In this document: in pieces, positions 1 through 8,970 of the stretch
Numbering within the stretch: the first letter of the stretch is position 1
Layout: each line of letters begins with the position of its first letter
From: RH-AL1 sp965277735
GTDB taxonomy: Bacteria > Pseudomonadota > Alphaproteobacteria > Rhizobiales > Beijerinckiaceae
Assembly: GCA_965277735.1 (NCBI GenBank)
Contig: CBDIDO010000003.1
Location: forward strand, 2,914,001-2,978,000
Direction: 5' to 3'
DNA: 64,000 nucleotides
Notes under the pieces: model-generated
The model's database searches: none
Seen by the model: only the letters and a program-made list of their open reading frames with translations
What the model was told of the DNA's origin: nothing
Made by a program: the position numbers and the translations under genes

Positions 1-358
1 GACAGCTGCTGTCATGCGCTGGTATGCAAAGCGAGCCGGCCGGACCGCCGATGTCACCCTGACGCCCGATGCTTCGCTGTGCACGACCGAGGCGGACTGG
101 CTCGTCAGTACACATCGGCCGGACGGCGAGGCGGATATCGACGACGCGTCGCACCTCGCTGCCACACCGTGCGCCGACCGTTTTGTTCCGATGTGGCAGT
201 TTCGGGCCTACGGCCTCTCAGGCACCACCTGGTCCATCCTGCGCCACCGGCCCCGGGCTTAGCTTCGGCGCGCCCTTGCCGCGTAAAGAGCGGCAGCTCT
301 GTTTCCGGCTGCGCACTGGCGTCCTTCAGCGCCGCGGTGGCCAGGGCCAGCGCGCAGC
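1..358. other. No supported gene at left edge
   Basis: Several short open frames exist on both strands, but none resembles a known family and none has a convincing ribosome binding site. The stretch lies beyond the 3' end of the minus-strand DUF2167 gene. It may hold that gene's lost C-terminal region or simply be intergenic. I see no RNA gene or clear terminator. Confidence 0.4.
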
Positions 359-1122
359 TCAGGTATCGCCGGCCTCCGGCTTCCGAAACAGCGCGACGAG
401 ACCGGCGATGCCGTAGGCCGCGAACTTGTCGCCCGAGGCATGATCCTCGTATCGCTCCCCCGCCGCATATTTGTGCGCGTCCTGCGTCAGCGACAGGTCG
501 TCGGCCTTTCCGATCTGGTCGGCCGAGGTGATCCAGACCATCTTCTCGTAGCAGCGGCGGCCGAGCTTCAGGGCGACGGCATTCACCGCGTGCCGACCTT
601 CGTCGTTGACGCCCTCCGCTTGCGGAGCCACTTGACCGCCGTCATCGGCCTTTGGCCGGCGCGGGTGCTGGCCTCATTGTTGGCGAAGGTCGCCTCGCGG
701 ACGCTGTCGATCAGCTTGTCGGGATCGATGTCGGAAAAGTCCTTGGCGTCGACGTATCCCTCCTCGCGCCATGACAGAAGCACCTCGGATGAGGCGCTGC
801 GGCGGATGACGTCGCCTTCGATGGTCGGGTCGGTGTTGCCGTCGATGATGGCACGGGAGGTTTGCGCATCCGCGCCCGTCAAGCCCGCAAAGCCCGGCAG
901 ATCCTGCAACGTCGCCTTGGAACGCGGCAGCTTCATCTCGTGGACATCCCGCCACGGGAGCGCGCGAATGCGCTTGAGTGCTTCCGCGCGCGGATCCGGT
1001 GCCTCACCGGTGGGCGTCGTGGGTGCCGGCACCTCGTTGCTGGGCGGCGGCGTCTGTGCTGCGGCTGCCGTCGACGCGCAAGCCAAGATCGAGAGGCTCA
1101 AAAGCCAATGCAAATGTCTCAT
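359..1122 (-). pseudogene. DUF2167 membrane-associated protein gene, frameshifted
   Basis: The N-terminal half starts with ATG at 1122 and has a signal peptide (MRHLHWLL..., cleavage near AAAAQ). It matches the DUF2167 pattern: a GN..P..G block, then W.EEGYVDAKD and IDPDKLIDS. This frame stops at about 583. The rest of the domain (EGRHAVNAVALKLGRR, GERYEDH, DKFAAYGIAGLVA) continues in another frame from about 631 to 359. Adding one base after the Trp codon near 620-632 joins the two halves smoothly. The family usually ends in C-terminal membrane helices, and these are absent here. Function of DUF2167 proteins is unknown; they are membrane-anchored. Either a true pseudogene or a single-base sequencing error. 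Confidence 0.7.
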
Positions 1123-1292
1123 GAAAAAAGCTCGCAGAAAAATACGCCTGCAGTTTATCGCCGACCACTCGACAGGCAAAGCGGGCGGTTTCCCGGCCGC
1201 GCGAGAACAACCGGCGGCGGCCGAGGGCTGCCCTTGTCGCGCCACAAGCGGCTGCTCTGTTTCGGTCTGCGCCTAGGGGTGAAGGTCCGGAC

Positions 1293-2543
1293 ATGAGCGA
1301 CGGCACGCTCGGCTATTTCGCGAAGAAGGATGCCTTCAACGCGTCGCAGGGCTATCGTATCGACTACAAGTATCTCGGCATGGCCTACGGCATCGAGGCG
1401 GCCGTGGTCGCGACGTCGCTGCTGTCGGCCTGGTTCTTCGCCAAGATCTACGGCCACAACGACTTCGACACGATGGCGATGATGATGTTGGCGCCGATCG
1501 CCTATGCCGGCATCGAGATCGCCCGCGTGCCGCTGGCCCTGGCGCTACGCACGCAACCGAACTTTTTCTGGAAGCTCGTCTTCGCGATCATGGTCCTGTG
1601 CGCCGTCGCTGTCAGCGTGAAGTCGCTGTCGCAGCTCGGCGAGGTCATGTTCCGCCCGCGCCTCATCGATGTCACGCGCGCCACCGCGGCGCTGAAGGAC
1701 GCGCAGAGCGCGCAGGCCGCCTTCGCGGGCAAGGTGCACGATGCCGACGCGGTCGTCAGCCAGCGCACCGCCGAGCTGTCCGATGCGGAGACGCGCCTCA
1801 AGGCCGTTAACTCGGAGCTCGGCGCCCTGCCGGCCGACAAATGCGCCCGCGTCTGGCATTCGAACTCGCTCGGCCGGCGCTATTCGTCCCAAGAGTGCCA
1901 CACCGATGGGCGCCAGAAGGTGATGTCTACGAACCTCGCCGATGCTGAAAAGACCCGCACGGACGCCTCCGACAAGCTCGATGCCGCGCGCATGGTGCGC
2001 GACGCGCTCGACGCCACCGCCGTCGCCAAGCGGGTCGCGGAGATGGAGCTGGCGCGCCGCGACGCGGTGCTGAACTCGCAGCTGCATTCCTTCACCGGCA
2101 TGTTCTTCGGCAAGGACCCGACCGAGGTCACCGAGGGCGAGCTGCACAGCTTCCTGCGCTTCTTCGTGTTCTTTCCGGCGATCTTCGCCTCGCTGGCGGC
2201 GACGGCCCTGGCGCTCGCCTCGGTGACGCCGCTGCGCGAGGCGCCGGAGGCGATCGAGGTCGACGAGCAAGCCCTCGTCGACCAGCTGCTCTATCCGCTC
2301 ACGCGTTCGCTCGACGAGCATGCGGAGAAGGCGGCCAACGTCGCGGTCGCCAGGGCTTTCGTCGCGCACAAGATCGAGCCGCAGGCGCCCGAGATCCCGA
2401 CGCCCGCGGCCGCGCCACCGAAGGTGGACGAGCCGGCTGCGGCGGAGGCAACCAAAGCCGAGGAACCGGCCGAGCCGCCGCGGCCGTTCGGACCGACGCG
2501 CCCGACCCTCGTCGCCACCAACCCGCCGCCGGGAGCCGCCTGA
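1293..2543 (+). CDS. Hypothetical polytopic membrane protein with central coiled coil
   Basis: 416 residues; family not recognised. Hydrophobic segments lie near residues 30-50, 61-80, 94-111 and 287-311. The stretch between the third and fourth, about 120-275, is Ala/Lys/Glu-rich with heptad-like spacing and contains one Cys pair (about 184 and 202). The C-terminal 70 residues are rich in Pro, Ala and Glu and probably disordered. The ATG is preceded by a GAAGG-like ribosome binding site. The next gene starts 3 bases after the stop, so the two are probably co-transcribed and may form one envelope complex. It is transcribed divergently from the DUF2167 gene. Confidence 0.6.
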   Translation: MSDGTLGYFAKKDAFNASQGYRIDYKYLGMAYGIEAAVVATSLLSAWFFAKIYGHNDFDTMAMMMLAPIAYAGIEIARVPLALALRTQPNFFWKLVFAIMVLCAVAVSVKSLSQLGEVMFRPRLIDVTRATAALKDAQSAQAAFAGKVHDADAVVSQRTAELSDAETRLKAVNSELGALPADKCARVWHSNSLGRRYSSQECHTDGRQKVMSTNLADAEKTRTDASDKLDAARMVRDALDATAVAKRVAEMELARRDAVLNSQLHSFTGMFFGKDPTEVTEGELHSFLRFFVFFPAIFASLAATALALASVTPLREAPEAIEVDEQALVDQLLYPLTRSLDEHAEKAANVAVARAFVAHKIEPQAPEIPTPAAAPPKVDEPAAAEATKAEEPAEPPRPFGPTRPTLVATNPPPGAA

Positions 2544-2546
2544 GCC

Positions 2547-3221
2547 ATGTTGATCGCCGGCAGCAAGGCCAACAAGGCGCTGGCCGGCGCGGTCAACCGA
2601 CGCGTCGGTGCCGAGGCGAGCATGGTCGCCGCCAAGGCTTGGCTGATCCGCTGCACGGCAGTCGGGCTGCTCGCGATCATGATCGGCGCCGGCGTCGGGC
2701 TCGCCTTTCTCGGCTACGCGCGGAGCAAGGACGCGAGCGGCGCGGCCGAGCGTCTCGCTGACACGCTGACCAAGGCGCTGGAGCGTGCCAAGCTGCACGC
2801 CGACATCGACCCCGGTTCGACCGTGAAGCTCGACCCCGCCGCGCAGGTCTCGATGGACCCGGCCGCGATGGTGCACCTCGCCGCCGACGACAGGGCGCTG
2901 CCGCACCCCACCCGCGAGCAGCTGAAGGAGGATGCGACCCCGGCCAGCAAGGCGCAGGTCAAGACCAATTACACGATCTTCAAGGCGGTCCATTTCGCTA
3001 GCGGCGAGGTCGTCACCGGCTACACTTTTGCGCCGCAGGGCACCCTGCCCGAGCACCAGTATTGTTATTTTGCCGATGGCATCGACAAGCAGAGCTTCAA
3101 GACGCTGCACATCGCTGCCGAAGGCCACTACACCGCGCCGCCCAACCCGCCGCCAGGCTTCGACGCAAAGCAGGCCGCACAGGACTGCGTCTGGTTCGAC
3201 GGTCGACCGACGCTGTTCTAG
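2547..3221 (+). CDS. Hypothetical single-pass membrane protein
   Basis: 224 residues with one membrane segment at about residues 36-57. The C-terminal domain is probably periplasmic. It contains a repeated motif around 90-110 (..VKLDPAAQVSMDPAAMVHL..) and two Cys residues in the last 60 residues (HQYCYF, AQDCVWF) that could form a disulfide. It starts 3 bases after the stop of the preceding membrane gene, which suggests translational coupling and a joint function. I do not recognise the family. Codon use looks like that of its neighbours. Confidence 0.6.
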   Translation: MLIAGSKANKALAGAVNRRVGAEASMVAAKAWLIRCTAVGLLAIMIGAGVGLAFLGYARSKDASGAAERLADTLTKALERAKLHADIDPGSTVKLDPAAQVSMDPAAMVHLAADDRALPHPTREQLKEDATPASKAQVKTNYTIFKAVHFASGEVVTGYTFAPQGTLPEHQYCYFADGIDKQSFKTLHIAAEGHYTAPPNPPPGFDAKQAAQDCVWFDGRPTLF

Positions 3222-3271
3222 CACGGCTTTGAGCGCCAGAGGAGAAATACCTAAAACTGTGCGCTTTAACC

Positions 3272-5443
3272 TTGAGACGCGGCAATCCTTACCTAAGGTT
3301 GGGCTTCAATAGATTCTTCACCGCGACATCGCATCGTGACCTCGATTGCGACGCCGGTGAGGACAAAGCTATTTCAGCTCCGACGAAACAGCGCGGCTGG
3401 CGAGAAGCCTTGCGCCTTGGCCCGACGATGTCGGCGTGGCCATTCGTCGTCGTCATTCTCACCCAGATGGCCGTCGGCGGCTTCAGCGTCTACACCTTGT
3501 CGACGATCCGCGCCTTCGTTTCGGGCGAAAGCCTCTGGTCCAAAAGTCAGCACGAGGCCGTCTACTTTCTGAGCCTCTACCTGGACACGGAAGATCCACG
3601 CGTTCTCCACGCTTTCAAACGCGCCATCGCGGTCCCGCTCGAATATCGCAAAGGCCGCCTCGAGCTCGAAAGCGAGCATCCCGATACCGCCCTGGTCCGC
3701 GTCACGCTGCTCCGCGCCGGCATCGCGGCTGAAGACATCCCAAACCTGATCTGGATGTTCAGCAATTTCCGCGACCTTCCCTATCTCAAGGAAGCCATCG
3801 CCAACTGGACGGAGACCGACCAATTCATTCTGGAGCTCGACGAGCTTGGAAATGCCGTAGACGCCCATTTTCCGACCGGCCGGGTGGTCGAGCTCAGGAA
3901 TCGCGTGGAGGAAGTCGACGCCGCGATCACGCCACGGGCGATCGCGTTCTCCCGCGTGCTCGACGAGGGCGCGCGGGTCGTCGAGCGGATGTTGTTGGTC
4001 GTGAATGTCGCGCTCGCCGGGCTGCTTGCCCTGCTGACGATCTGGCGCGTCAGCAGGGTCTTGCGGCAGCGGCGCCGCTTCGAGGACGCGCTCGCCTGGC
4101 AGGCCTCGCACGACGAGCTGACCAGTCTGGTCAACCGCCGCGCGTTCGAGGAGCGTCTCCTACAGGCATTGACACCCACGAGGGGCGATCCGGCGGCGGC
4201 CTGCGCGCTGATGTTCATCGACCTGGATCAATTCAAGATCATCAACGACACCTGCGGGCACGCCGCGGGCGACGCGATGCTGCGCCGGATCGGACCGCCC
4301 CTGGAGGAGCTGCTGGGACCGGACGATCTGCTGGCCCGCCTTGGCGGCGATGAGTTCGGCATCCTCGTCCAACGGACCGACACGGTAACCGCGCTCGCCT
4401 TGGCCGAGGCGGTGCGTGTCGCCGTGGAAAACGTCGAGTTCGCTTGGAACGGCCGCGCGTTCAAAGTCACCGCCAGCATCGGCCTTGCGCACGCGCACGC
4501 GGGCGCGGTCTCGCCGGAAGAGATTATGTCCGAGGCGGACATGGCCTGCTTCATGGCCAAGGAGAAAGGCCGCAACTGCGTCCAGATCCATCGCAAGGAG
4601 GACCAGAAGACGCGCGGCCGTGTGACCGAGATGAACTGGGTCCACCGCATCCAGCAGGCCCTCGCCGAGGATCGCTTCTGTCTCTACGCGCAGGAGATCG
4701 TCGCGCTGGCCGACGACGGCGATGATGGCATTCACCTCGAGGTGCTGATCCGGATGCGCGACGAGACCGGCACGCTCGTGCCGCCCTCGAGCTTCTTGCC
4801 CGCCGCCGAACGCTTCGGCCTCATGAAGCTTGTCGACCGCTGGGTCGTGCGCCGCGCGTTCCGCACGCTCTCCGAACGGCGACGGATCCCGAACGCCACG
4901 CCGATCACCCGCTGCGGCATCAACCTGTCGGGGGTGACGATCGGGGACGATGCCTTTCTCGATTTTCTCAAGGCGGCCTTCATCGAGTTTCGTGTCTCGC
5001 CGGACATCATCTCCTTCGAGATCACCGAGACGACGGCGATCGTGAATCTCGATGCCGCCCGCTCTTTCATTTGTGAATTGCGGGCTCTCGGCTGTACGTT
5101 CGCGCTCGATGATTTCGGCTCGGGCATGTCGTCGTTCAACTATCTGAAGGAACTTCCCGTCGACACGCTCAAGATCGACGGCGCCTTCGTGAAGAATCTT
5201 CTTTTCGAACGCTCAGACCGTGCGATGGTCGAGATGATCGTCCATGTCGGCCACGTGATGGGCAAGCAGATCGTCGCCGAGTTTGTCGAGACCCAGGAGG
5301 TCGCCGACATGCTCCGCGACATCGGCGTCGACTACGTGCAGGGCTTCGGCATCGCGCCTCCCAAACCATTCACGGCGCCCTTCGAAGGCGTGACGAGAAT
5401 AACGTCCTCCACGCGTGACGGCGACAGGCGCATGCTCGCCTGA
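3272..5443 (+). CDS. Membrane-anchored GGDEF-EAL c-di-GMP turnover protein
   Basis: Two membrane helices (about residues 55-76 and 236-258) enclose an extracytoplasmic sensor region of about 160 residues. A GGDEF domain follows, with its motif intact at residues 358-362, so diguanylate cyclase activity is possible. The I-site Arg is missing: the position reads G-P-D-D. The EAL domain has EVL at 490-492, keeping the catalytic Glu. It also has INLSG, FEITET, DDFGSG, K in TLKID and QGFGIAPP, so phosphodiesterase activity is plausible. The start is uncertain: a TTG at 3272 has no good ribosome binding site, and an ATG at 3428 just before the first helix is an alternative. The sensed signal is unknown. 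Confidence 0.9.
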   Translation: MRRGNPYLRLGFNRFFTATSHRDLDCDAGEDKAISAPTKQRGWREALRLGPTMSAWPFVVVILTQMAVGGFSVYTLSTIRAFVSGESLWSKSQHEAVYFLSLYLDTEDPRVLHAFKRAIAVPLEYRKGRLELESEHPDTALVRVTLLRAGIAAEDIPNLIWMFSNFRDLPYLKEAIANWTETDQFILELDELGNAVDAHFPTGRVVELRNRVEEVDAAITPRAIAFSRVLDEGARVVERMLLVVNVALAGLLALLTIWRVSRVLRQRRRFEDALAWQASHDELTSLVNRRAFEERLLQALTPTRGDPAAACALMFIDLDQFKIINDTCGHAAGDAMLRRIGPPLEELLGPDDLLARLGGDEFGILVQRTDTVTALALAEAVRVAVENVEFAWNGRAFKVTASIGLAHAHAGAVSPEEIMSEADMACFMAKEKGRNCVQIHRKEDQKTRGRVTEMNWVHRIQQALAEDRFCLYAQEIVALADDGDDGIHLEVLIRMRDETGTLVPPSSFLPAAERFGLMKLVDRWVVRRAFRTLSERRRIPNATPITRCGINLSGVTIGDDAFLDFLKAAFIEFRVSPDIISFEITETTAIVNLDAARSFICELRALGCTFALDDFGSGMSSFNYLKELPVDTLKIDGAFVKNLLFERSDRAMVEMIVHVGHVMGKQIVAEFVETQEVADMLRDIGVDYVQGFGIAPPKPFTAPFEGVTRITSSTRDGDRRMLA

Positions 5444-5683
5444 TCGGCAAACGGTAGACAAGCCCACAATATCAAAGGCCCGGTGAGACCAGCGGCTTGT
5501 CCAACGATCCTTGCCTCGCGATGGGCGGGCGGTAGCCCAGCCGACATCGCTTCCCCGCGAGCCCGGCACGATTAACCACGAATTGAGCGATCTCGTTGAG
5601 AAACAAACAAATCGCTGCGTGCACCCCTTGCCAACCTCACGTTATTGGTTAACAATTCGTAACCATCCGCGTAGGGGGCGTGC

Positions 5684-6484
5684 ATGTCTCTTTTTCACGA
5701 TGATAACCATGTTTATTTCGACATGGAGGGTCTGCAGGACGCAGCTCGGTCAGCAATGGCACAATGTTCTCTCATACAGCGCTGTCGCGAGGGCGATCGA
5801 GCCGCCGCGGTCGCGCACAGCAGGGGTTTTTGGCCGTTTACCCGCGATTTCGAAAAGGCCATCGATCGGCGCGCCAATTCTTCCCATCTTCCGCGCGAGC
5901 CGCTCTATGCGAAGTTCGGCAGAAGCAAAACCAGAGAGACGCTGGTCGGCTCGGCCAAGTCGATCAAGACTCTCCAGGACAGCGAGATTGCCGGCGTCTT
6001 CGAAGAAGCGCGTGCCGGTCTCATCGAGATGCAGAAGGACGAGTTCCGCCACTCGAAGCATTGGGAAGCGGATGCCCGCAACCTCGGCCTCAGCTATGAG
6101 GTCTTGCAGTCCGAGCCGGCGCTTCCGTCGGTCCAGCGTTTGATCGACGGGACGAACGAAGGCGACTTGGTCGAGTTCTTCGCGAGGTCTCTCGCTTCGA
6201 CGGAGTTCATCGCCGAAGAGGCTGGCGAAACACTGGCGCACGCGCCCGCCTATACTCGCCTGTTCGCGCGAGGGCGGTCGATCTGGATGGAAGTCCACAC
6301 GGTGCCTCACGACGGCGAGCCGTCGCACGAGGAGATCGTGATGGATTTCGCCCGCGCGTACGACGACTCCGGCTCGCCGAAGCGGATCGAGGAACTGGTC
6401 CTGCAGGGCATCGCATTGTTCGCCGCGGCGGCGGACGAGGTCGAGGCTCACTATCGCAGCGTTCTGTCTGTCGCGGCCGAATAG
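5684..6484 (+). CDS. Hypothetical helical protein, possibly heme-oxygenase-like
   Basis: 266 residues, no signal peptide. The start is preceded by a GGGGG ribosome binding site. It is mostly helical, with acidic/His clusters: EMQKDEFRHSKHWEAD near 110-125 and WMEVHT...EPSHEEIVMDFARAY near 205-230. The spacing of Glu, His and Asp is reminiscent of heme-oxygenase-like or ferritin-like diiron proteins, but this is only a pattern impression. It stands alone between 240 bp of non-coding DNA and a strong terminator, so it is probably monocistronic. Confidence 0.5.
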   Translation: MSLFHDDNHVYFDMEGLQDAARSAMAQCSLIQRCREGDRAAAVAHSRGFWPFTRDFEKAIDRRANSSHLPREPLYAKFGRSKTRETLVGSAKSIKTLQDSEIAGVFEEARAGLIEMQKDEFRHSKHWEADARNLGLSYEVLQSEPALPSVQRLIDGTNEGDLVEFFARSLASTEFIAEEAGETLAHAPAYTRLFARGRSIWMEVHTVPHDGEPSHEEIVMDFARAYDDSGSPKRIEELVLQGIALFAAAADEVEAHYRSVLSVAAE

Positions 6485-6495
6485 GCCCACTCCGG

Positions 6496-6532
6496 TTGGC
6501 TCGATCTCTTTGAGGTCGAGCCAATGTTGTTT
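6496..6532 (+). terminator. Rho-independent terminator
   Basis: A perfect 9-bp stem (TTGGCTCGA at 6496-6504 with TCGAGCCAA at 6516-6524) encloses an inner CTC/GAG pairing and is followed by TGTTGTTT. It lies 12 bases after the stop of the hypothetical helical protein and should end its transcript. Confidence 0.75.
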
Positions 6533-6705
6533 GCGCCGACCAATTACATTTGTTGCTCGTGATCTGGTCGCGCGCTTTCGGCGCGCGACGAGAGCATTCC
6601 GGCCGACGTAGCACCTCAGGTGGCAGATCGGCCGCGCGCGATAGTTTTGTGCAAACCTAAATGATTGACCCGCCTTTCGTTGCGCGGCAAACGGGACGTC
6701 GGTCG

Positions 6706-7317
6706 CTACATCGCTAACGCGCGCAGCTCTGTGAGAAAACGCTCCGCTGCGACCGCTGGCGGCCATGGCTCCCACGGCGCGCCGCCATAGAGCGCGACGA
6801 GCGGGTCGATCGCGAGCGGCTCGTAGGGAATGCGCAGCGTGTGGCGCACCTCGTCACGCGTCCAACCGACGACATGTACCGCCTCGGAGGCCGCCGCGAC
6901 ACGGTCGGCCCGCTTGTGCGCCTTTTGTGTCGTGGGATCGAACGGCTTGATCCGATAGCGGATCGCCACCGCGCGCTGCAGGTCGGACGTCAGCGCGCGA
7001 AAGGCCTCGCCGAGGAACGGCTTCACGACCGAGATGCAATCGAAGCCGAGGAGGCCCTCGTCGGCATCGTGCAGGAGCTCGCGCAGATCGGCGGCACGAT
7101 CGCGGCGGGCAGCCGCGCGGCGATGCATCGCCGTCACCATCAAGGAATGCTGCGCGACCGACAGCGGCAGCGGCCATGCCGAATGGCCTCCCCACCGATA
7201 GGTGCGCGCGAGGCCAACGGCGAGATCCTCGTCGTCCCAGTCGAACGGGGTCGGGTGCAGGAGATCGAGCCGCTTGCCGGACGGGAGGCGGACCCAGGCC
7301 CGCGTATCAGACTTCAT
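6706..7317 (-). CDS. HD-domain phosphohydrolase (YfbR-like)
   Basis: About 203 residues. The HD-fold metal ligands are visible: H45 (GGHS), H57 (VAQHSLMV), and the H83-D84 pair in LLHDADEG. This is the arrangement of YfbR-type 5'-nucleotidases and related phosphohydrolases. A conserved N-terminal WVRLPSGKRLDLL segment is typical of the alphaproteobacterial version. The ATG at 7317 has GGGAG just upstream and is preferred over the ATG at 7332. It is followed downstream by the terminator region of the convergent gene. The substrate cannot be deduced. Confidence 0.8.
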   Translation of the reverse strand: MKSDTRAWVRLPSGKRLDLLHPTPFDWDDEDLAVGLARTYRWGGHSAWPLPLSVAQHSLMVTAMHRRAAARRDRAADLRELLHDADEGLLGFDCISVVKPFLGEAFRALTSDLQRAVAIRYRIKPFDPTTQKAHKRADRVAAASEAVHVVGWTRDEVRHTLRIPYEPLAIDPLVALYGGAPWEPWPPAVAAERFLTELRALAM

Positions 7318-7345
7318 GGGCTCCCGTAGCATGTCCAGGGCGTTT

Positions 7346-8371
7346 CTAGCGGCTGGGATCGAGGTCGACGCGCTTGAGAATTGCGGTCAACGGATCGCGG
7401 GTCCAGGCGGCTGTGACGAAGTCGTTGTGGACCGCCGTGAGCGCTGGCACCAGGACGACGTCGCCACCCCGCAGCGTCGGTGGCAATTGGTGGAGCGGCG
7501 TCTTTCCCGCACGGGCGAGCTCGTCCGCGAGTCTGCTGTTGAGTGAGGCGGAGGATGCTGAATACGCGCTGACGAAGAATGCTCCCTTTTGCGTGGCGAG
7601 CCAGTCGGCGAACTTCTCCTCCTCGCCGAACAGAGCATCGAGCAGCACCACGCCCGCTATACGGCGGTTGGTGCCGCTCTGCGCCGGCAAACTGTAGGCC
7701 GTGGCGAGATAACCGCCGCTGTAGGCGACGAAGATCAGCGGCAAGGCGTCGATGTCGGCCGCGGTGAACCGGCCACCCGACTTCGCCGCGAGCGCTCGGG
7801 CCGCCGCCGCGAGGTATGCGTCGAAAAAGCCGTGCTCATAGAAGTTGCCGGGACTCGAATCGAGTGCATCGACGGCGAGCTGCGGCGCGACCAGCGCAGC
7901 GTCGAGGCCGGACCGCTCGAACTGTGCGACCACCCGCTGCCGCCCGACGACGTCACGCTCGAGCGTCGCGAGGTTGCCGTGGAAGAAGACGACGAGCGCT
8001 TGGGGCTTCGAGGCGCCGAGATGCGGCGGCAGGACGAGCAGGCTGCGCGGGTCGTTGTAGGTCTGTTGCTCGTAGAGCTTCCCGCCGCGCGGCGCGAGAT
8101 GGAAGCGGCCTCCGGCGTCCGTCTGGAAGAACAGCTCGCTCGTGCCGGGGACCAGCGGGTCGCCTTGCAGCGGATACGCCGAGACGCCGAGGTCTATTAG
8201 TTGGCTCGCGGCGTGTGGCGGACGTCCATGCGCCGTCAGCGCCGTGGTTCGCTTGGGTGCGGCATGCGCGCCTCCTTTTGACTTTGGGCTCGTGTCCTGC
8301 GCCTGCGCGAGGTGCGCGACCAGAAGGATCGCGGCGAGCGCAGCAGCCGTCCCGCGTCGAAGAAGCCCCAT
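7346..8371 (-). CDS. Secreted alpha/beta-hydrolase-fold protein
   Basis: 341 residues with an N-terminal signal peptide (about 1-25, cleavage near AQAQ). A core beta strand ends in FFHGN (residues 131-133, oxyanion-hole region). The nucleophile elbow is AYSGG with Ser218, and a late His (H315 in AVHND) could complete the triad. The protein is probably periplasmic. It lies 28 bp upstream of the HD hydrolase on the same strand and could share its transcript. Ester, peptide or lipid substrates are all possible. Confidence 0.65.
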   Translation of the reverse strand: MGLLRRGTAAALAAILLVAHLAQAQDTSPKSKGGAHAAPKRTTALTAHGRPPHAASQLIDLGVSAYPLQGDPLVPGTSELFFQTDAGGRFHLAPRGGKLYEQQTYNDPRSLLVLPPHLGASKPQALVVFFHGNLATLERDVVGRQRVVAQFERSGLDAALVAPQLAVDALDSSPGNFYEHGFFDAYLAAAARALAAKSGGRFTAADIDALPLIFVAYSGGYLATAYSLPAQSGTNRRIAGVVLLDALFGEEEKFADWLATQKGAFFVSAYSASSASLNSRLADELARAGKTPLHQLPPTLRGGDVVLVPALTAVHNDFVTAAWTRDPLTAILKRVDLDPSR

Positions 8372-8564
8372 GGTCCGATCGGTTCCGCCACGCCGGCGCC
8401 AAGGTAGCAGCCTTTGGCCGCTCGTGTCGCGGGTCCGGCGGAGAGACCTTTAGGGCACTCCTTTACAAGGGAGGTCACGCTGGTTTTGCGGTTGCGCGCG
8501 GGGCAGCGCATCGGTATATCCCGCCGTCTCGACCCCACGGCGTGGGTCTGCGGCACATGGTGCC

Positions 8565-8639
8565 GGGCGCGTAGCTCAGCGGGAGAGCACTCCCTTGACA
8601 TGGGAGGGGTCACAGGTTCAATCCCTGTCGCGCCCACCA
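8565..8639 (+). tRNA. tRNA-Val (anticodon GAC)
   Basis: A complete cloverleaf can be drawn. The acceptor GGGCGCG (8565-8571) pairs with CGCGCCC (8629-8635), followed by discriminator A and an encoded CCA (8637-8639). The D arm contains GCTC/GAGC. The anticodon stem CTCCC/GGGAG carries the loop TTGACAT, giving anticodon GAC (Val). The T arm is ACAGG-TTCAATC-CCTGT. Confidence 0.97.
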
Positions 8640-8837
8640 CGTAATTCCCTGTTCGAACAAGCTTTTTCTCATCCGCGGCGCGGTTCCGAGCGCTGGGTCG
8701 GAAGCACGCGTTGGTCGCCTCGGCTGAGCGTCTGTCGAAAGATGCTCTAGGCGCCATCGGCCTTTCTCTGCTCGACACGTCCACAAGAGGCGCAGACCGC
8801 TGAAGCGGCCCATCGGGCCCTGGTGGGAAAGAGAAAT

Positions 8838-8930
8838 ATGCAGTTCTTGCCGTTCGTGATTGGCATTGCGGCGTCTGTCGTGATCGCCGCCGGCATCGGT
8901 TTGCTGGCGATCAGGCTGCACAGGCCCTGA
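8838..8930 (+). CDS. Membrane microprotein, 30 residues
   Basis: The ATG at 8838 is preceded by a good ribosome binding site (GGGAAAGAG, about 5 bases away). It opens a 30-residue frame that is almost entirely one hydrophobic helix (FVIGIAASVVIAAGIGLLAI) ending in a basic tail RLHRP. No homologue is recognised. Small single-helix proteins like this often sit in the inner membrane and modulate partners. It lies between a tRNA gene and a convergent DUF1993 gene, so it has its own transcription unit. Confidence is limited by its length. Confidence 0.45.
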   Translation: MQFLPFVIGIAASVVIAAGIGLLAIRLHRP

Positions 8931-8970
8931 GTCGAACGCCGCCAGCCGCTCCGGCTCGGAAGCACCCCGA

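Noticed and set aside
8565..8639. tRNA as integration site of a mobile element
   Set aside because: No integrase, no direct repeat of the tRNA 3' end and no phage genes on either side within the window.
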